Assembly: GCF_029873635.1 (NCBI RefSeq)
Contig: NC_080417.1
Span: 28,673,682 to 28,737,681, forward strand
Origin: Malania oleifera
Taxonomy: Eukaryota > Streptophyta > Magnoliopsida > Santalales > Ximeniaceae
Direction: 5' to 3'
Length of the DNA: 64,000 nucleotides
This document shows positions 10,885 to 23,689 of this stretch, in pieces. Every line of letters starts with the position of its first letter. The stretch's first letter is position 1. The translations under genes were made by a program, and so were the position numbers. The notes below the pieces were generated by a model. It saw only the letters and a list, made by a program, of their open reading frames with translations. It had not been told where the DNA came from and did no database searches.

Positions 10885-12987
10885 TGTAGAGACCTGAAGA
10901 GATTATAATAATTAGATAATAGGAGGAGGAGAGGAAAAAAACTAAATTTGGAATTTAAACAAGGTCTCGTCGACAAACGTAGAACGTTCATTGACGAACA
11001 CACTTGAAGGAATCGTAGACAGGGACACGGGTCTCGTCGATGAGAAGTTACCAAGAGGCTAATTTCAGCCCTGAATTTCTTCGATGAGGAATAGACATTC
11101 GTCGACAAACTTCCTTTGTGGCCTTGTCAACGAAGTGACGTGGCTCGTTGACAAGTGCAGGTGTATAAATAACTTAAACTTGATTTTTCTCTCAGAAATC
11201 ATGCGAAAACCTCTCTCTCTCTCTCTCTCTCCTATTCGTCCCCTCCCCATTCTCTCTAAAATTTTGGGCCGGTTTCTTGTCGGTTTGAAGATCCAAGGCC
11301 ACCACGACACTCTTGGGAAAGTTCTCTTCAAGTCTGCTAGAGTGGATCGTTAGTGGGGCTAACTTGAACTTCATCCCAAATTCAGGGTACGACTTTTTAT
11401 TTAGTATTTGACTTTCCCACAGTTGTATAAAATGTAGTACTCGAAGAAATACTGAATTTTTGTTCAACGAGATGTTGTTTTTAGGGTGTTAAAGGGGGAA
11501 CTCTGCGGGTGTAGAAGTAGACACTGTAGGGGCTTTTTAGTAGTCAGGTAAAAGAGTAAACTAAAGCAGTAATTTTCCTTAAAAATCATTATTATTTAAT
11601 AGCAGATTAATTTTCTGGAAACATGTATTATATATAAGTATATTTGTGAAAATGTATATTTGAGAAAATACTGCTGTTACACTAGAATATGTATTTTTAA
11701 GTATGAAATGTCAGGAAATGTGATTTCAGAACAGAATTCATGATTTTATTCAATATTGTGTGGAATGAATATTATTTTACACATATTGTATTATGTTAAG
11801 CCAATTTTACAGAAAAAGCATGTTTTAGTTATTTTCAAGAATAACATGTATGATTTCAAAATATATGATAAACATAACATTTATTTAGATTAGTATGTAT
11901 GATATGTTTGGTGCAAGGCCGCGATTGATAGTCGGTGCAAGGCCGTAGTTATGCATGTTTTCGGCGTAAGGCTACAGTTATAATTATAATCAGCGCAAGA
12001 CCGTAATTACTTATGTTATTACAGAATCCAAAAATGCTATCAATCTATTTATGTTAAAACAATATATTATCATGTACTATATGTTATCAGAACCCGGATG
12101 ATAGTTCAGATAAGTTATTAGGAGCACGGTACCGTAGCTATATAGTTTAGTTTAGTTCAAACTTGTGCTAACTACCCCTACTAGTAGAGGGGGTGAGAGA
12201 TGAATAGTTGATGTGACTTTCAGTGTAGAGTTGTAGACGTCCACCTGGCAATCCAGGCCATGGTGCAGCGGGCCCATCGTACTTACAGACATTTTTTGAC
12301 TCGGCAATGGTCGGTCAGCCATTGTCGGGTCCTGCCTTCAGGTTGCACAACCTGTCATGGGGGGTACTACATGACATCAGTTAACTATTCATCCTGGGTA
12401 AATTTCAGAATAATTAGTTATATTAGATGATCTTATGAACATTGAAATATAGTATGATTTAGTAAAACCATGAAATTGTATGTTTACTCAGTTATGATAT
12501 GATCAGTGTTTTCAAGCATGTGACATGTACAGTATATTTATTATAGCACTAAATATTCATGTTACCACACAACTGTATTTAGTTTATTTCCCTTACTAAG
12601 AGGTGTCTCACCCCAACTTAAACCATTTCAGGGAACCCATAAAAACCGGCGGACTGAGGCCGCCATTAAGGTAGTGTTTACTACCCCACTAGGAGAGTGA
12701 GTTTTTGAACTAGGGTCAATAGGTTTTTGTGTAAGACCCTAGTTATAACTTTTGATGTTTTGAGAATTGTATATTTAAACAGTATATGGTGGAATGTAGG
12801 TAACTCTAGTATAATGTATCTTATGGTGTGGTGAATGAAATCTATATTTATTGCTGCTTAGGTTTCCGCTGTGTATGACAGGTGTGTCCCCACCCACGAG
12901 TTCGAGTTGACTTTATTATATAATTAGTTAGTGGTATCAGGGTGTTTAATGTGATTAATTATGTGGTAAGTTAAGTAGGTTGTTATA
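10885..12987 (+). mobile_element. Solo LTR of a Gypsy (Tekay/Del-like) element, inside Copia pol
   Basis: This LTR begins TGTAGAGACC and ends GGTTGTTATA, where the usual terminal CA has become TA. A perfect 5-bp target duplication GCAAC flanks it (10880-10884, 12988-12992), and removing it restores the Copia reading frame. It has diverged TTCGTCGACGAA palindromes at about 10970-11150, TATAAATA at 11164-11171, a (CT)n leader from about 11212, and GGCGCAAGGCCG-type repeats at 11920-12010. Confidence 0.92.
11920..12010. repeat. Short tandem repeat GGTGCAAGGCCG inside the LTR
   Basis: Four imperfect copies of a GGYGCAAGGCC core spaced about 25-30 bp. The LTR at 37162 has four copies and the LTR at 53957 has seven of the related GGCGCGAGGCC form. 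Confidence 0.75.
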
Positions 12988-12992
12988 GCAAC

Positions 12993-13625
12993 ATACTCAG
13001 TTAGATGAAGAGAAACAGGTGCTAGAAAAATAGCAGCAGCAATGGACATGTGATGCAGGTGGAGTTATAGACTTAGGGGAAAGATGACATTGTTCATGAT
13101 GCAAAGAGTTTTAACTTGGGATACCAGCAGGATCATAATGGATTTAGATGCACTATCAGGCCACTACTCAGGTATAAATTTAATGATATGGTGTTTTATG
13201 CATTCATTATTACCAGCAATGTTCCTACTATTTTTCAAGATGTGGTGCATAGCAAAGGGAAAAATAGATGAATGAGTGTTATGATAGAGGAAGTGAAGTT
13301 ATTACATAAGAAGATGTGGAAGTTGGTGGAGCTTCTAGAAGGGAAGAAGGTGATAAGATGCAAGTGGGTGATTTTTTTGCTATTTGTGGATAACATGTTA
13401 TTTGCTGGGAAGGCTTTGACCGAGGCTAATCAGTCAATAACTCTATTGATAAAAGGTTTCTACATGAAGGTTTTGCATATAGCCAAGAAGATTTTTGGTA
13501 TGGAGATTCAAAAAGACATAGCTGCAGGAAGATTGGGGTTATCTAAGGGTGGCTTTATGGACAGAATTGTAGTGAAATTGTGGTTGTCTCAAGGTGGTTT
13601 TGTAGAGAATTAATGTAAATTGGCT
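12993..13625 (+). pseudogene. Copia pol remnant, linker and internally deleted reverse transcriptase
   Basis: Continuation of the fragment at 10757-10884. The linker leads into a reverse transcriptase start with EEVKLLHKKMWKLVELLEGK and CKWV. The sequence then jumps straight to LLFVDNMLFAG, the region of the catalytic YVDD box, so roughly 100 or more codons of the catalytic core are deleted, and the box itself reads FVDN. The following AKKIFGMEIQKD and LGLSKGGF segments match the thumb side of Copia reverse transcriptase. There is an in-frame stop before MSVMIEEV. It is non-functional. Confidence 0.8.
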
Positions 13626-13649
13626 ACCGCTCACCAAGAGACAAGTCTT

Positions 13650-15444
13650 TGTTCACCTTTTGAGTCCTATCTCGTTTTGATTATGACAAATACAAAGTAT
13701 CTAACATGTGCCCTGAGTTTGTGTGCAGGTTCATATTAGCAAAATCGTATGATGGCATGAGGTGACTTGAAGAATAAAGACCCAGAATAGTCATTTATTG
13801 TAATTTATATTATGTTTAATTTGGGTCTGTAATAGTAAATTAGGAATGGTCTGTATTAATTGATGCATGTCATGAATGGTAGGAACTATAAGCTGAAGAC
13901 CATAAAGAACCACAGGACCTTAGGGATCACCCGACCTTCGGTCAACTGACACCGAATTTTTTTGGTCAGCTCTCAAAGACCTTAGACTGACCATAGGTTC
14001 CAAAATATTACATGAAAAGTCCCCCATAATCTTAGAATTAATTATCATATGAATAGGGGTGACTTCATAAGAAGAATAGGACTGAATTGGACAAAGTTGG
14101 TGTGTTCAGTAGACCGAACCCCAACACACAGAAACACTTCGGTTGACCGAATATCTCCTGGGTCAAAAAGTTGACCAGTTGGTTGACCATCTTTAAAATG
14201 AACTGCAACGCCCTGATTGACTGAACTAGCACGTGGGGATATCCCAACGCTCTGGTCAACTGAACTTGAAGAAGTAGAATGACCTGGTCGATTGAACATG
14301 CAAGTTCGGTCAATTAAACTTAGACCGGTTGACTAAACCTTAAAGGCTCAAAAATTGCCTCAAGTCTGGTCGATCATTTCCTCAGTTCAAAAACACCCTA
14401 GTCGACCGAACTGAGTAACCCAGTCGACCAAACCCTAAAAATGGTCGACCGAACCTTTCGGGTTGCTCAATTCTTACCGAGGTTAAACTGGGTTATTTTT
14501 AATAAAACTCAATTAATCTTTTTTCAAAATACCCAACGGTTATAATTTTTCTCATCTCTATATATAGGTCCTCATTTGCAAAAATTAAGTAGACATTAGA
14601 GATTAGATTAAATTCATTTTTCTCTCTAAAATTCCTTGAGCATACAAGCCTATATACTCCTCCTTTTTTATTCCTTTTAAAAATCAACCTTGGTGAGAGT
14701 ATCTTGAGTTATTCCATATAGTTCCTACGTACTTATACTCTCACATAAGTGTATTGATTTTTTTATTTTAGTGAGAGTAAGCTTAGAGGTCTTCCCTAGT
14801 GATTTAATTCATAAATTCATTTGTGGGGAAACCTTCTTAAGCTTGTGAGTCTTTGCACTCTCATTGTAAGACTCAAAAGCTTGTCTTGTATTGTGAAGAA
14901 AAATATTTTTGACAAACTTGTTTTTACAAATATCTCTTATGCTCAATATTTTCAAAAAAAAAAATTTGAGATATTTGATCATTCTATTAGAAATTTTTGA
15001 AACCCTATTTGTGATTGAGATATATTTATATATATTGTTTCAAAGATCGATTGATAATACACTCTTGCACTTGATTACTTAATGACATTAACTTGAGTGT
15101 TATTACACACGTATATGCACGAAGCTTATTGTTCTTATATTGTTAATGTGCATTAGTTGTTGCTTGTGCGTATTGGTACATATCTGCTTGTGTAGGAGCA
15201 TTTTATTTGTACACCAAATTTGAGTTGATTGATTGTATTCCAAGCGTGGGCCTGAAGAGGGAGACTTGCCCTAGTAAAAGTCTCGAATTAGTTTTGACCC
15301 AGTTATGAAAGTTAGGTGCGCATTTAGAATTGCATAAATAGACCCTAGTTTGTGTATATACTGCTGCTGAATAGTTTAACCTAAGAGATAAATTTTTAAA
15401 ATACCAATTCACCCCTCCCTCTTGGGAATACACCAATTTCAACA
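13650..15444 (+). mobile_element. Solo LTR of a Copia element
   Basis: This 1795-bp LTR begins TGTTCACCTTTTGAG and ends CACCAATTTCAACA. A perfect 5-bp target duplication GTCTT flanks it (13645-13649, 15445-15449). The start matches the LTR start read on the minus strand at 26259 and 31972 (TGTTGACC), and the end carries the CCAATTCACCCC-CTTGGGAAT block also seen at 59850 and, inverted, at 24190 and 30430. It lies in the decayed Copia pol. Confidence 0.92.
14100..14567 (+). promoter_or_regulatory. Copia LTR promoter: GGTCGACCGAAC-type repeats and TATA box
   Basis: About ten to twelve degenerate copies of a GGTCGACCGAAC / GGTTGACCGAAC motif are spread over 14108-14465. TATATATAG follows at 14559-14567. 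Related Copia LTRs in this window have a comparable set (GGGCGCCCGAACC type) in the same relative place. The promoter role is inferred from position. Confidence 0.6.
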
Positions 15445-15488
15445 GTCTTTCTATCATCCTAATTAACAAACCTATAAAGAGGTGCATC

Positions 15489-17130
15489 TGTAGACACCTC
15501 ATTTTGTAAGAGGCTTATATAACACAAATTGGATAATATTTATTAATGCAATAAAGTGAGAAAAAATACAAGAAAAATAAAAATACATGGAAAATTGAAT
15601 TTTTGCATTAAAAAAAAGCAGAAAGGAAAAATTAAAAATTAAAAAATGGGTCGGACTCTCCATACTTGCCCTTGCACACACACAATAGAATTTCAGTTAG
15701 GAAATCAAAATTAAAAATTAATTGGTTACTTAAGTTTGGTTGAACAATTTAAATTGATTAATTAACAAATTAGTCTTAAATTTGATTGATCGATTTAAAC
15801 TTAATTGGTCAATCAAATTTAAGTTAGACTTCAGAAACAGACCTATAAATAGAAGATTTTAGAAAGGTAGAAGGATACAAACACACAGAATCAGAAACTG
15901 AGATCCAGAAAGAGTAAAGAAAAGAATTGTTCATTGAGAATGAATTGAGAAGATCAAAAAGAAGATTTAGAGAGATTGAGGTTCAAAGGAGAGAATTAGA
16001 AAAGTTAAAGGAAATGTGATTTAGAGAGCAGAAGCAGTAGGGAAAGAGTTCAAGGCTCGGATTATAAGAATTGTAGAGTCAAGAATTTAAAACAGGTCAG
16101 TAGTTAATTTTGCATTATTTTCTTTAAAATTCTTTTAGCAAATGCTGATTTTTAAATTCTATAGTTAGTGTTTTAATAGAATAGCAAATAATTTCTTTTC
16201 TCAAAATATATCAAATAAAATTCAGGTATTTGACCTTAATTTAGAATGCCTAGATCCAAATGTTGACTCTGATCCAAATACTCATATCTAAATCCAATAA
16301 CTTGGATTTGAACCATGTTCTGCCAATTGGCGGGTGATGTCAACATGATGTTAAACTGATTGGACTGGTTTGACTTTTTCGAATCGTCGGTTCATTTATT
16401 TAATTTTAAATTTAATTTTTATTTATAAAAATTATAAAAATACTAAAAAAATCAAAAAAAAATTTAAATCAAAAAAAGTAAATAAAATTTATTTGATCTA
16501 TTTTGACTCGAATAACTAAAAAATTGGAAAAATATTTATCAAAAATGAAAGAAAAAAGTCTTTAAAAATCTATAAAAAAAAAATGTTGAAAAATTTTCAA
16601 AAAAATTTTAAAAAATTTTGGAAAAACTTGGGGAATGTTTTAAAGACTCTTTTATATCAAATTATTTAATTTTTATTAGTATATATATATGTATTCTATT
16701 TTTTCAGTGTGTGCGTCTCAATGATTAAACAAAAGGTAAAAAGAAATTTCAAACTTCATCTATATTAGTTTTGAGGGGGGGTTATCCAATAAGACTCCCC
16801 TTCTTTGAAGGTATTATTAGACAATATTCTTAAATCACACCATATTTATTTTAAACTTTAAATATTTATTTTTTTTAAGGAGTTAATTAAAAACAATTAG
16901 ATTCAATTTAGGAATAATTCATGATTAATTAGATAAAACGAGTGTGTAAGGGGTAGTAATATCTTCCCCTCGCATAATTGAACTCCCGATCACAATTCTA
17001 GTAAAAACAAATTAAAACTATTAATTTTTTGGCTTAAGATTAGAGACCGATCAACAAATAGTAATTAGGTAAATTAATCGCACCTTGCTTTTTGAACCTA
17101 AATATTTATATACAATCTTGTGATTGATAG
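15489..17130 (+). mobile_element. Possible Tat-type Gypsy LTR remnant
   Basis: The stretch starts TGTAGACACCTCATTTTG. It has TATAAATAG near 15845, an A-rich middle, and a segment around 16950-16995 (GTAGTAATATCTTCCC, then GAACTCCCGATC) that resembles the end region of Tat/Retand-type LTRs. No clear 3' end, target duplication or coding sequence is seen, so this is tentative. Confidence 0.35.
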
Positions 17131-19754
17131 GTTTTAAATCATGTGAAGAGGAACCATTTTCTTACAAGTCTTTCTCTCATAAAACATTATTGTATTAGGT
17201 GTCCAAAAATAGCCTTTCAATTTATAGCCATCAAACCCTTTAATAATTGTCAAAAAAGAAAAAAAAAAAAACTTTTGCAAACAATAAAAGAAGAAAAACG
17301 CTTTAACATGTTGAATCTCTGTTCATCTAATCGCGCAGTACAAATTAAATAAAAAATTCATACATTATGCATACGCCATGTAGCCTGTACGAGAGTCCCA
17401 TCTAACAATCAAAGCCGAGTTGTGGGTGGAAACGCGAGAGAGAGAGAGAGAGAGACAGTGGGATGGCGGCTGCCGTTAAGGGCATGGGTTAGCATGTGGG
17501 AATGAGCCCTCATTGGCGGACAGCGTCGAAACTGTCTACATCTGCCGGAAAATCGTACACGTGGACGGATAGAATCAGTGGTCCTTTTTTCGAGCGCTAA
17601 TAGGGCAGGGGACGCGTGTAACAAAGTTTAAGCTCAGTTGGCTTCCCCCACCATGTGCATGATGGACGCAGTGGCTGCCCCACCTACACCCTCATGCCTC
17701 AGCTTCCTTTTTAATTTCTCCCCGTCCTGCCGCGGAACCTGTCTTCCTCACCATCTTTCTTTCTTTCTTTCTTTGCTTTTTAATATTCAACTTCCTGTAC
17801 GTACCCCACGAGATGCCTTCCTGCTTTGCGGCTCCATTGGCTTCATCTTCATTCTTCAGTTCCATCAAATTAACTTCGCTCGTCCTCCTTTCAAACCCTA
17901 ATTGCTTTATTATTGTAATCTCTCTAACCATCTAGAAAATTGTTTGAACTTAATTTAAAGCCTAAACCAGCTCTCTAGTTTTAACTGCTTGTAAGGTTTT
18001 AAATTGACAGGGTGACTGTTAAATAAAGCATTAGAATCATAATTATAATACTCGAAAAGTCTGTAGTTTTAATTTTTATTGTTGATATTTATCATCCTCA
18101 GACTCAGTTTTGTTAAATCGTCCCATCAATATTATATCTTTAATGGTCCTGAATTCAGGTACGACGATCGTATTCTAAGTGCTTCCAGGTACCAAACATT
18201 TCGTATTAATCTGCACCGAAAGAAAATAGACTGCCAGCCATGCATTTTCCATCATACCTTTTTTCGTGGTGGGGACATGGCGAAGGTGTCCTCATACCCC
18301 ATTCGCGTATTTTGACAAACACTTTGTACGTGGACCCAATTCTGAATTTACAGCGAGCTCAGGTTGTTAAGCAATTAGGCTAGGGATTCGTCCCCTTTGG
18401 TTGACTAAGCTAGCAGCTGGCCGAGACCCAGCACAGGGATGATGAAGGATTCCCGGTGGTGATTGGATGCCGAGAAATAATTATCTTTGTAACTTTCGGG
18501 GGTTCCAAGAAGTTGAAAATTTATTTCTAGCAATTAAGAAAGACCCCAGTATTCTGCGCATTTAAAAATTTTGCATGCCCTCATTGGTCGGCCGTCCACA
18601 CTCAGAGAAGCAAGACGCTGGAAGGAAAGACAAAGTGGGCGTCCCTTTCTTGTCCATGCTTTAGAATTCCCAGAAAGTTGGTCGCGTCGGGCCACGCATT
18701 TTCCATTCAGACCACCTTGTTTCAATTGGTTCCAAAAACAGGGGTTAGAAAGGTGATGGATGAGAAAGCGATCCACATGATGGACTTCCCTAGCTACTTA
18801 TCTGTTTGGTTGCGCAGAAATTTAGCACAAAACATTAAAAAAAAATTTAAAAAAATAACAGAATATATATATGTTAAATATCACAAGTTTTTTTGAAGAA
18901 AAATAATTTAAACAATATTTTGAATTATAAGTCATGCTGGAAAATGATTTAAATAATTTTTTAATCTGCAAACTTCCAGTAAAATAATAAATTAAGAATA
19001 AAAATTTGACCATTTGTACCTTCTTTTGGAAAGTTGTATATGCATAAGTTGTTTGATGTGTAAGAATAAAATGTAATGAAATTGATTTTTCTATTTGACA
19101 TGCCTACTAAAAGTAAAATTTAGCGTAATGATAGGTCCACATCATCCCCCAGTCAATTTGAGATGTGCAGTCCATGCATGAATTGCAAAAAATTATTTTC
19201 CTTATAAACAATTCAATGTATGTTGAGAGACTTATAGATAAAAGCCAAGAAGCCATTTATATGGTAACAGATAGATAGAAGGATATATTGAATATTTTGG
19301 GTAATTAAAGTGATTACACGTCTCTCGAGCCACGCATGCAAAGGCAAGTGGTTAAAGCCAGAGATTTATAGAGATGGCACCTAATTGCATAGCAGACGTA
19401 GAAAGAGGGGATAGTACGACCCAATTGAAGAGCAGAAGTGACAGCATGTCCAAATCCAGAGGCCAACTTGTACCCTCTGTTTAATCCCTTCGAGGTCGAG
19501 GTGGCAGTGCCCAAATCCCAATCCCATCCCCCTTATTCTAATTTTATAAATTTTTTTATTTAATAGCAAGTTGGGAAAGAAACAAAAATGAAATTTAAAT
19601 GGAGGATAAAATAAAATTCAAGTGATAAATTTAATTTCGTCTCCTTTTAAAAGATCCACATTCACTTAATGGAAGGCACTCGCCTTCAATGAAATTTTCA
19701 ATATTAAAAGGGGTTTTTGGTAAACTATTTTACCCCCACTCATTAAAGTAAAGT
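17131..19754. other. Low-copy stretch without a supported gene
   Basis: Base composition is more balanced here, especially 17400-18800, unlike the surrounding transposon DNA. It contains a (GA)n run at 17437-17453 and a (TTTC)n run near 17756-17775. A 87-codon frame at 17638-17901 and a 71-codon frame at 17409-17624 (minus) overlap but show no recognisable domain. This may be an old promoter or an untranslated region of a lost gene, but nothing supports a call. Confidence 0.4.
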
Positions 19755-19763
19755 GTAGGAAAA

Positions 19764-20075
19764 GATACTCCATGGGCATGGCGCAGTCGAAAAGAGTCGG
19801 GCAATCAAATAGAAACATTGGGGGTTCGAATCTTGGTTGATGCATTGGGTGTAAACTTAATTGTGTCATGAATTGTATCTTGGGAGGTGAGTTGGCCGAA
19901 CGTTTAACCTGGGTTGTGATTACCTGTGACCGCATTCAATCGCATCCAATTTACATGGGTGACGAATTAGGGGGGAAGGTCACCGCCCTATGGGTTTGGC
20001 ACCGTACCAGGAGGGGTTCGAAGGACTCATTGGTAGAAGGAGTCCCCATGATAATAATAAAAAAAAAAAAAAAAG
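19764..20075 (+). mobile_element. tRNA-derived SINE
   Basis: A 312-bp element with an RNA polymerase III A box (TGGCGCAGTCG, 19779-19789) and B box (GGTTCGAATC, 19823-19832), ending in an A-rich tail. A target duplication GTAGGAAAA flanks it (19755-19763 and 20076-20084). The tRNA-like head is followed by an unrelated body, as in plant SINEs. It is not a functional tRNA gene. Confidence 0.85.
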
Positions 20076-20084
20076 GTAGGAAAA

Positions 20085-20397
20085 TATTTAGAATTTTATG
20101 CAAAATAGGAAAATTAATTGTGACAAAATGTGAGGACGTATTTCTTTTGAAAGTCTTTTTAATTAAGTGAATGTTATTTGAAATAATTATTACTTGTGTA
20201 TATAAATTGAATGTATGTACATTTTAATCATACGTTTTCAAAAATATATAAAAAAAAATTATTTATATTTTATGAATTATATACTTATTTGGCTCCATTG
20301 AAGAGAATATAAAAATATTTGCAAGAGGTATTTACTACACGTTTAAATCCATAAATCATAATTAACTAGTTATATTAATATTTGAACCCACAAAAGT
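20085..20397. other. AT-rich flank of the truncated Gypsy element
   Basis: No recognised feature. The boundary to Gypsy sequence at about 20398 is set by where similarity to the second element (from about 35500) starts. Confidence 0.4.
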
Positions 20398-23300
20398 GAT
20401 GCAATGCTTACATTTTTATCAGTGGCTACACCGTTAGGGTCAGTAGTTGTTTGTAATAAGGTGATTCGGGATTTCCCAGTGGAGATTCAAGGGAGAGTTT
20501 TGCAGGTCAACTTAATTGTGTTTGAGATGCACGACTTCGACATTATTCTAGGAATGGATTGACTAGCAGCTAGTTACACCAGCCAGCATCGATTGTTGAA
20601 GGAGAGAGGTGATATTCAGGCCTCCTGGAGAGCAGGAATTCAAATTCGTAGGGTCGTGTGTGCGTTTTGCACCACATATCTTTTCAGCTATTCAGGCTAG
20701 AAGGTTACTCTAGAAGGGATGCCCAGGGTACTTGGCGTTTGTGAAAGAAACACCGAAAGAAGAACTTAAGCTGGAGGAGATTCTCGTAGTAAGTGAGTTC
20801 CCCGATGTATTTCCAGAGGACTTATTAGGATTGCCTTCTGATCGTGAGGTGAAGTTCGCTATAGAGTTGGCTCCACGCGCAATACTAATATCGAAAGCTC
20901 CATATCATATGGCTCCAACAGAACTGAGGGAATTGAAGGATCAGCTACAGGAGTTACTACATACGGGCTACATCCGACCAAGAGTTTCACCCTAGCTAGG
21001 GAGCACCGATACTATTTGTGAAGAAGAAGGATGGTCGATGAAGATGTGCATCGACTATAGAGAGATTAATAATGTAATTGTGAAGAATAAATGCATGTTA
21101 CCCATAATTGATGATCTATTAAACTAGCTATAGGGCACATAAGTTTTATCTAAGATCGATCTGCGATCCGAGTGTCATCAACTGAAGGTGAGATCGGAGG
21201 ATGTGCCGAAGACTACATTCTAGACTAGGTATGACACCTATGAATTTCTGGTTATGCCTTTCAAGTTGACCAATGCTCCTAGAACATTTATGGTCTTGAT
21301 GAACAGGGTGTTCCACGAGTATCTAGATTAATTCGTGGTCGTGTTCATTAACGACATCCTGGTGTATTCGAGGAGTCCTGAGGAGCATGCAGTTCATTTG
21401 AGATTGGTACTTCAGGTGCTCGAGGAGAAGAAGTTTTTTGCTAACTTCAGGAAATGGGAGTTCTAGTTAGAGTAAGTGGCATTTATGGGGCATGTAGTGT
21501 CCAAAGAAGGGGTATCAGTGGACCTAAGCAAAATAGGAGTGGTAGTAGACTGGGCGAGACCGAAGAATGTTCAGGAGGTCAGGAGTTTTCTAGGCCTTGT
21601 AGGATACTACCAACGGTTCGTATAAAGGTTCTCCAGCTTATTAGGTCCATTGACATGACTCACAAGGAAGAACGTGAAGTATGATTGGACTAATAAGTGC
21701 GAGCAAAGTTTTCAGGAACTAAAGCAGTGTCTAGTTACTGCACTAGTTCTGACCATTCCATTAGGGGATGGTGGGTTTGTTATTTTTCAGTGACGCCTCA
21801 AAGAAGGGTCTTAAGTGTGTTTTTATACAGCATGGTAAGGTAATTGCTTATGCTTCTCGTCATCTCAAGGAGTACAAGAAGAACTACCCAACACATGATA
21901 TAAAATTAACAGCAGTAGTGTATGCATTGAAGATCTGGAGGCACTACTTGTATAGTGAAAGGTGCGAGATTTTTACCGATTATAAAAGTCTTAAGTACAT
22001 TTTCACCCAGAAAGAGCTAAATATGAGGTACCGTAGATGGCCTGAACTGATAAAGGACTACGAATGTACTATTAGCTATCACCCAGGAAAAGTTAATGTG
22101 GTAGTTGATGCTTTGAGTTGGAAGTCAGTTGATGCATCAATCTTAGTAGTGGGAGTTCAGCTTCAGATCTGTATGGACCTGGAAAGGTTAGGCTTGGAGG
22201 TAGTGGAAGGAAATCATCAGGGCTTCATTTCTAGTTTGGTGGTAGAATCGACCTTATAGGAGAGGATTAGAGCAGCTCAGACAACAGATGAAGAGCTGGT
22301 AGAGGTTATAGAGGGAGTTCGAGATGGATTGAAGCTAGATTTCAACATTTTAGGTAATGGGGTGTTAAGATTCCATACCAAGATTTGCGTACCAAATGAC
22401 GTCCAAATTAAACTTGTTATTCTAGAGGAAGCACGTCGCTCTCTATACATAGTACATCCAGGGAGTACAAAGATGTACAAGGATTTATAGGAATCTTTTT
22501 GGTGGTCTAACATGAAAAGAGAGATCCCCTATTTCATAGAGCAATGTCTGACATGTAAGCAGATGAAGGCCGAGCACCAGAGGCCAGCGGGACTGTTGTA
22601 ACCACTTCTTATTCCTAAATGGAAGTGGGAGCACATCTTCTTGGATTTTGTTATGGGATTGCCATTAGCACTTCACGAGCAGAATGCAATTTTGGTTGTG
22701 GTTTATAGATTGAAAAAGACAACCCATTTCATCCCAGTGAAGGCAATTATTTCACGGATAAGCTGCCAGAACTTTATATACAGACGATAGTCAGGTTGCA
22801 TGGAGTGCCGGTGTCAATTGTCTCAAATAGGGATCCCAGATTTACTTTTCGGTTCTGGAAGAGTCTTTAGAAAGCATTGAGATCTCAGCTTACGTTCAGT
22901 ACAACCTTTCACCCACAGAAAGATAGTCAGTCTAAGAGGACCATCCAGATTTTAGAGGATATGTTAAGGGCATGTGTACTAGATTTCAGTGGCAGTTGGA
23001 TTAGACATCTGCCATTAGTTGAGTTCGCCTACAACAACAGTTATTAGTCTAGTATCGGGATAGCATCGTATGAGGCATTGTATGGTCAGAGATGTCGATC
23101 TTCGTTGTTCTAGGATGAGGTTGGTGAGTGAAAGATTTTGGGACCAGAGCTGGTTAAGTAGGCTTTAGAGAAGGTAAAGCTCATCAGAGAACGGATTAAA
23201 GTAGCTCAGAGTCGACAGAAGAGCTATGTAGGTACACGTCGACTGAAGCTAGAATTCAAGGTAGGTGATGCTACATTTATAAGGATTCCTCCGATGAAAG

Positions 23301-23689
23301 AAGTGATGAGGTTTGGTAAGAAGGGTAAGTTGAGCCCTAGGTATACTGAACCATTTGAAATTTTGGAGAAAGTTGGTTCGGTGCGTATAGGATAGCATTA
23401 CCTCCCACCTTGTCTAGGATTCATGATGTGTTTCACGTGTCCATGCTTAGGAGGTATGTTCTAGATCCTTCGCATATGATTAGTTAGGAGTTGTTGGAGC
23501 TCGAGGATGTTAGCATATAAGAAGATACCAGTTCAGATCCTACATCATAGAAAGCAAAAGCTACATACGAAGAGGATTCCTCTAGTAAAGTAACTGTGGT
23601 GTAATCACGTAGTAGAAGAAGCTTCATTGGAGTTAGAGTCAAAGATACATCAAAATTATCCTCACCTTTTCAGAGACGCCCAGAGCTAG
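20398..23689 (+). pseudogene. Gypsy (Tekay/Del) pol pseudogene, 5'-truncated
   Basis: This segment begins inside the protease-reverse transcriptase linker and runs through reverse transcriptase, RNase H and integrase to the terminal chromodomain-like region, with a stop at 23687-23689. Visible marks are FPDVFPEDL and HMAPTELRELK at the reverse transcriptase start, a catalytic box reading FINDI instead of FIDDI, and RNase H at 21768-22130 ([18 protein letters not shown]). The integrase zinc finger lies near 22450-22570, and a terminal PLVKVLW segment follows. It has several stops and frameshifts (for example TAG for TGG near 21226). Everything upstream, including gag and the 5' LTR, is gone. 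It shares the LTR starting at 23970 with the next element. Confidence 0.88.

Noticed and set aside
17409..17931. Possible small genes in the GC-richer stretch (87, 79 and 71 codons)
   Set aside because: Overlapping frames on both strands without recognisable domains; the 87-codon frame depends on a (TTTC)n tract.
19779..19832. Functional tRNA gene
   Set aside because: A and B boxes are present but no cloverleaf can be formed; A-tail and target duplication identify a SINE.
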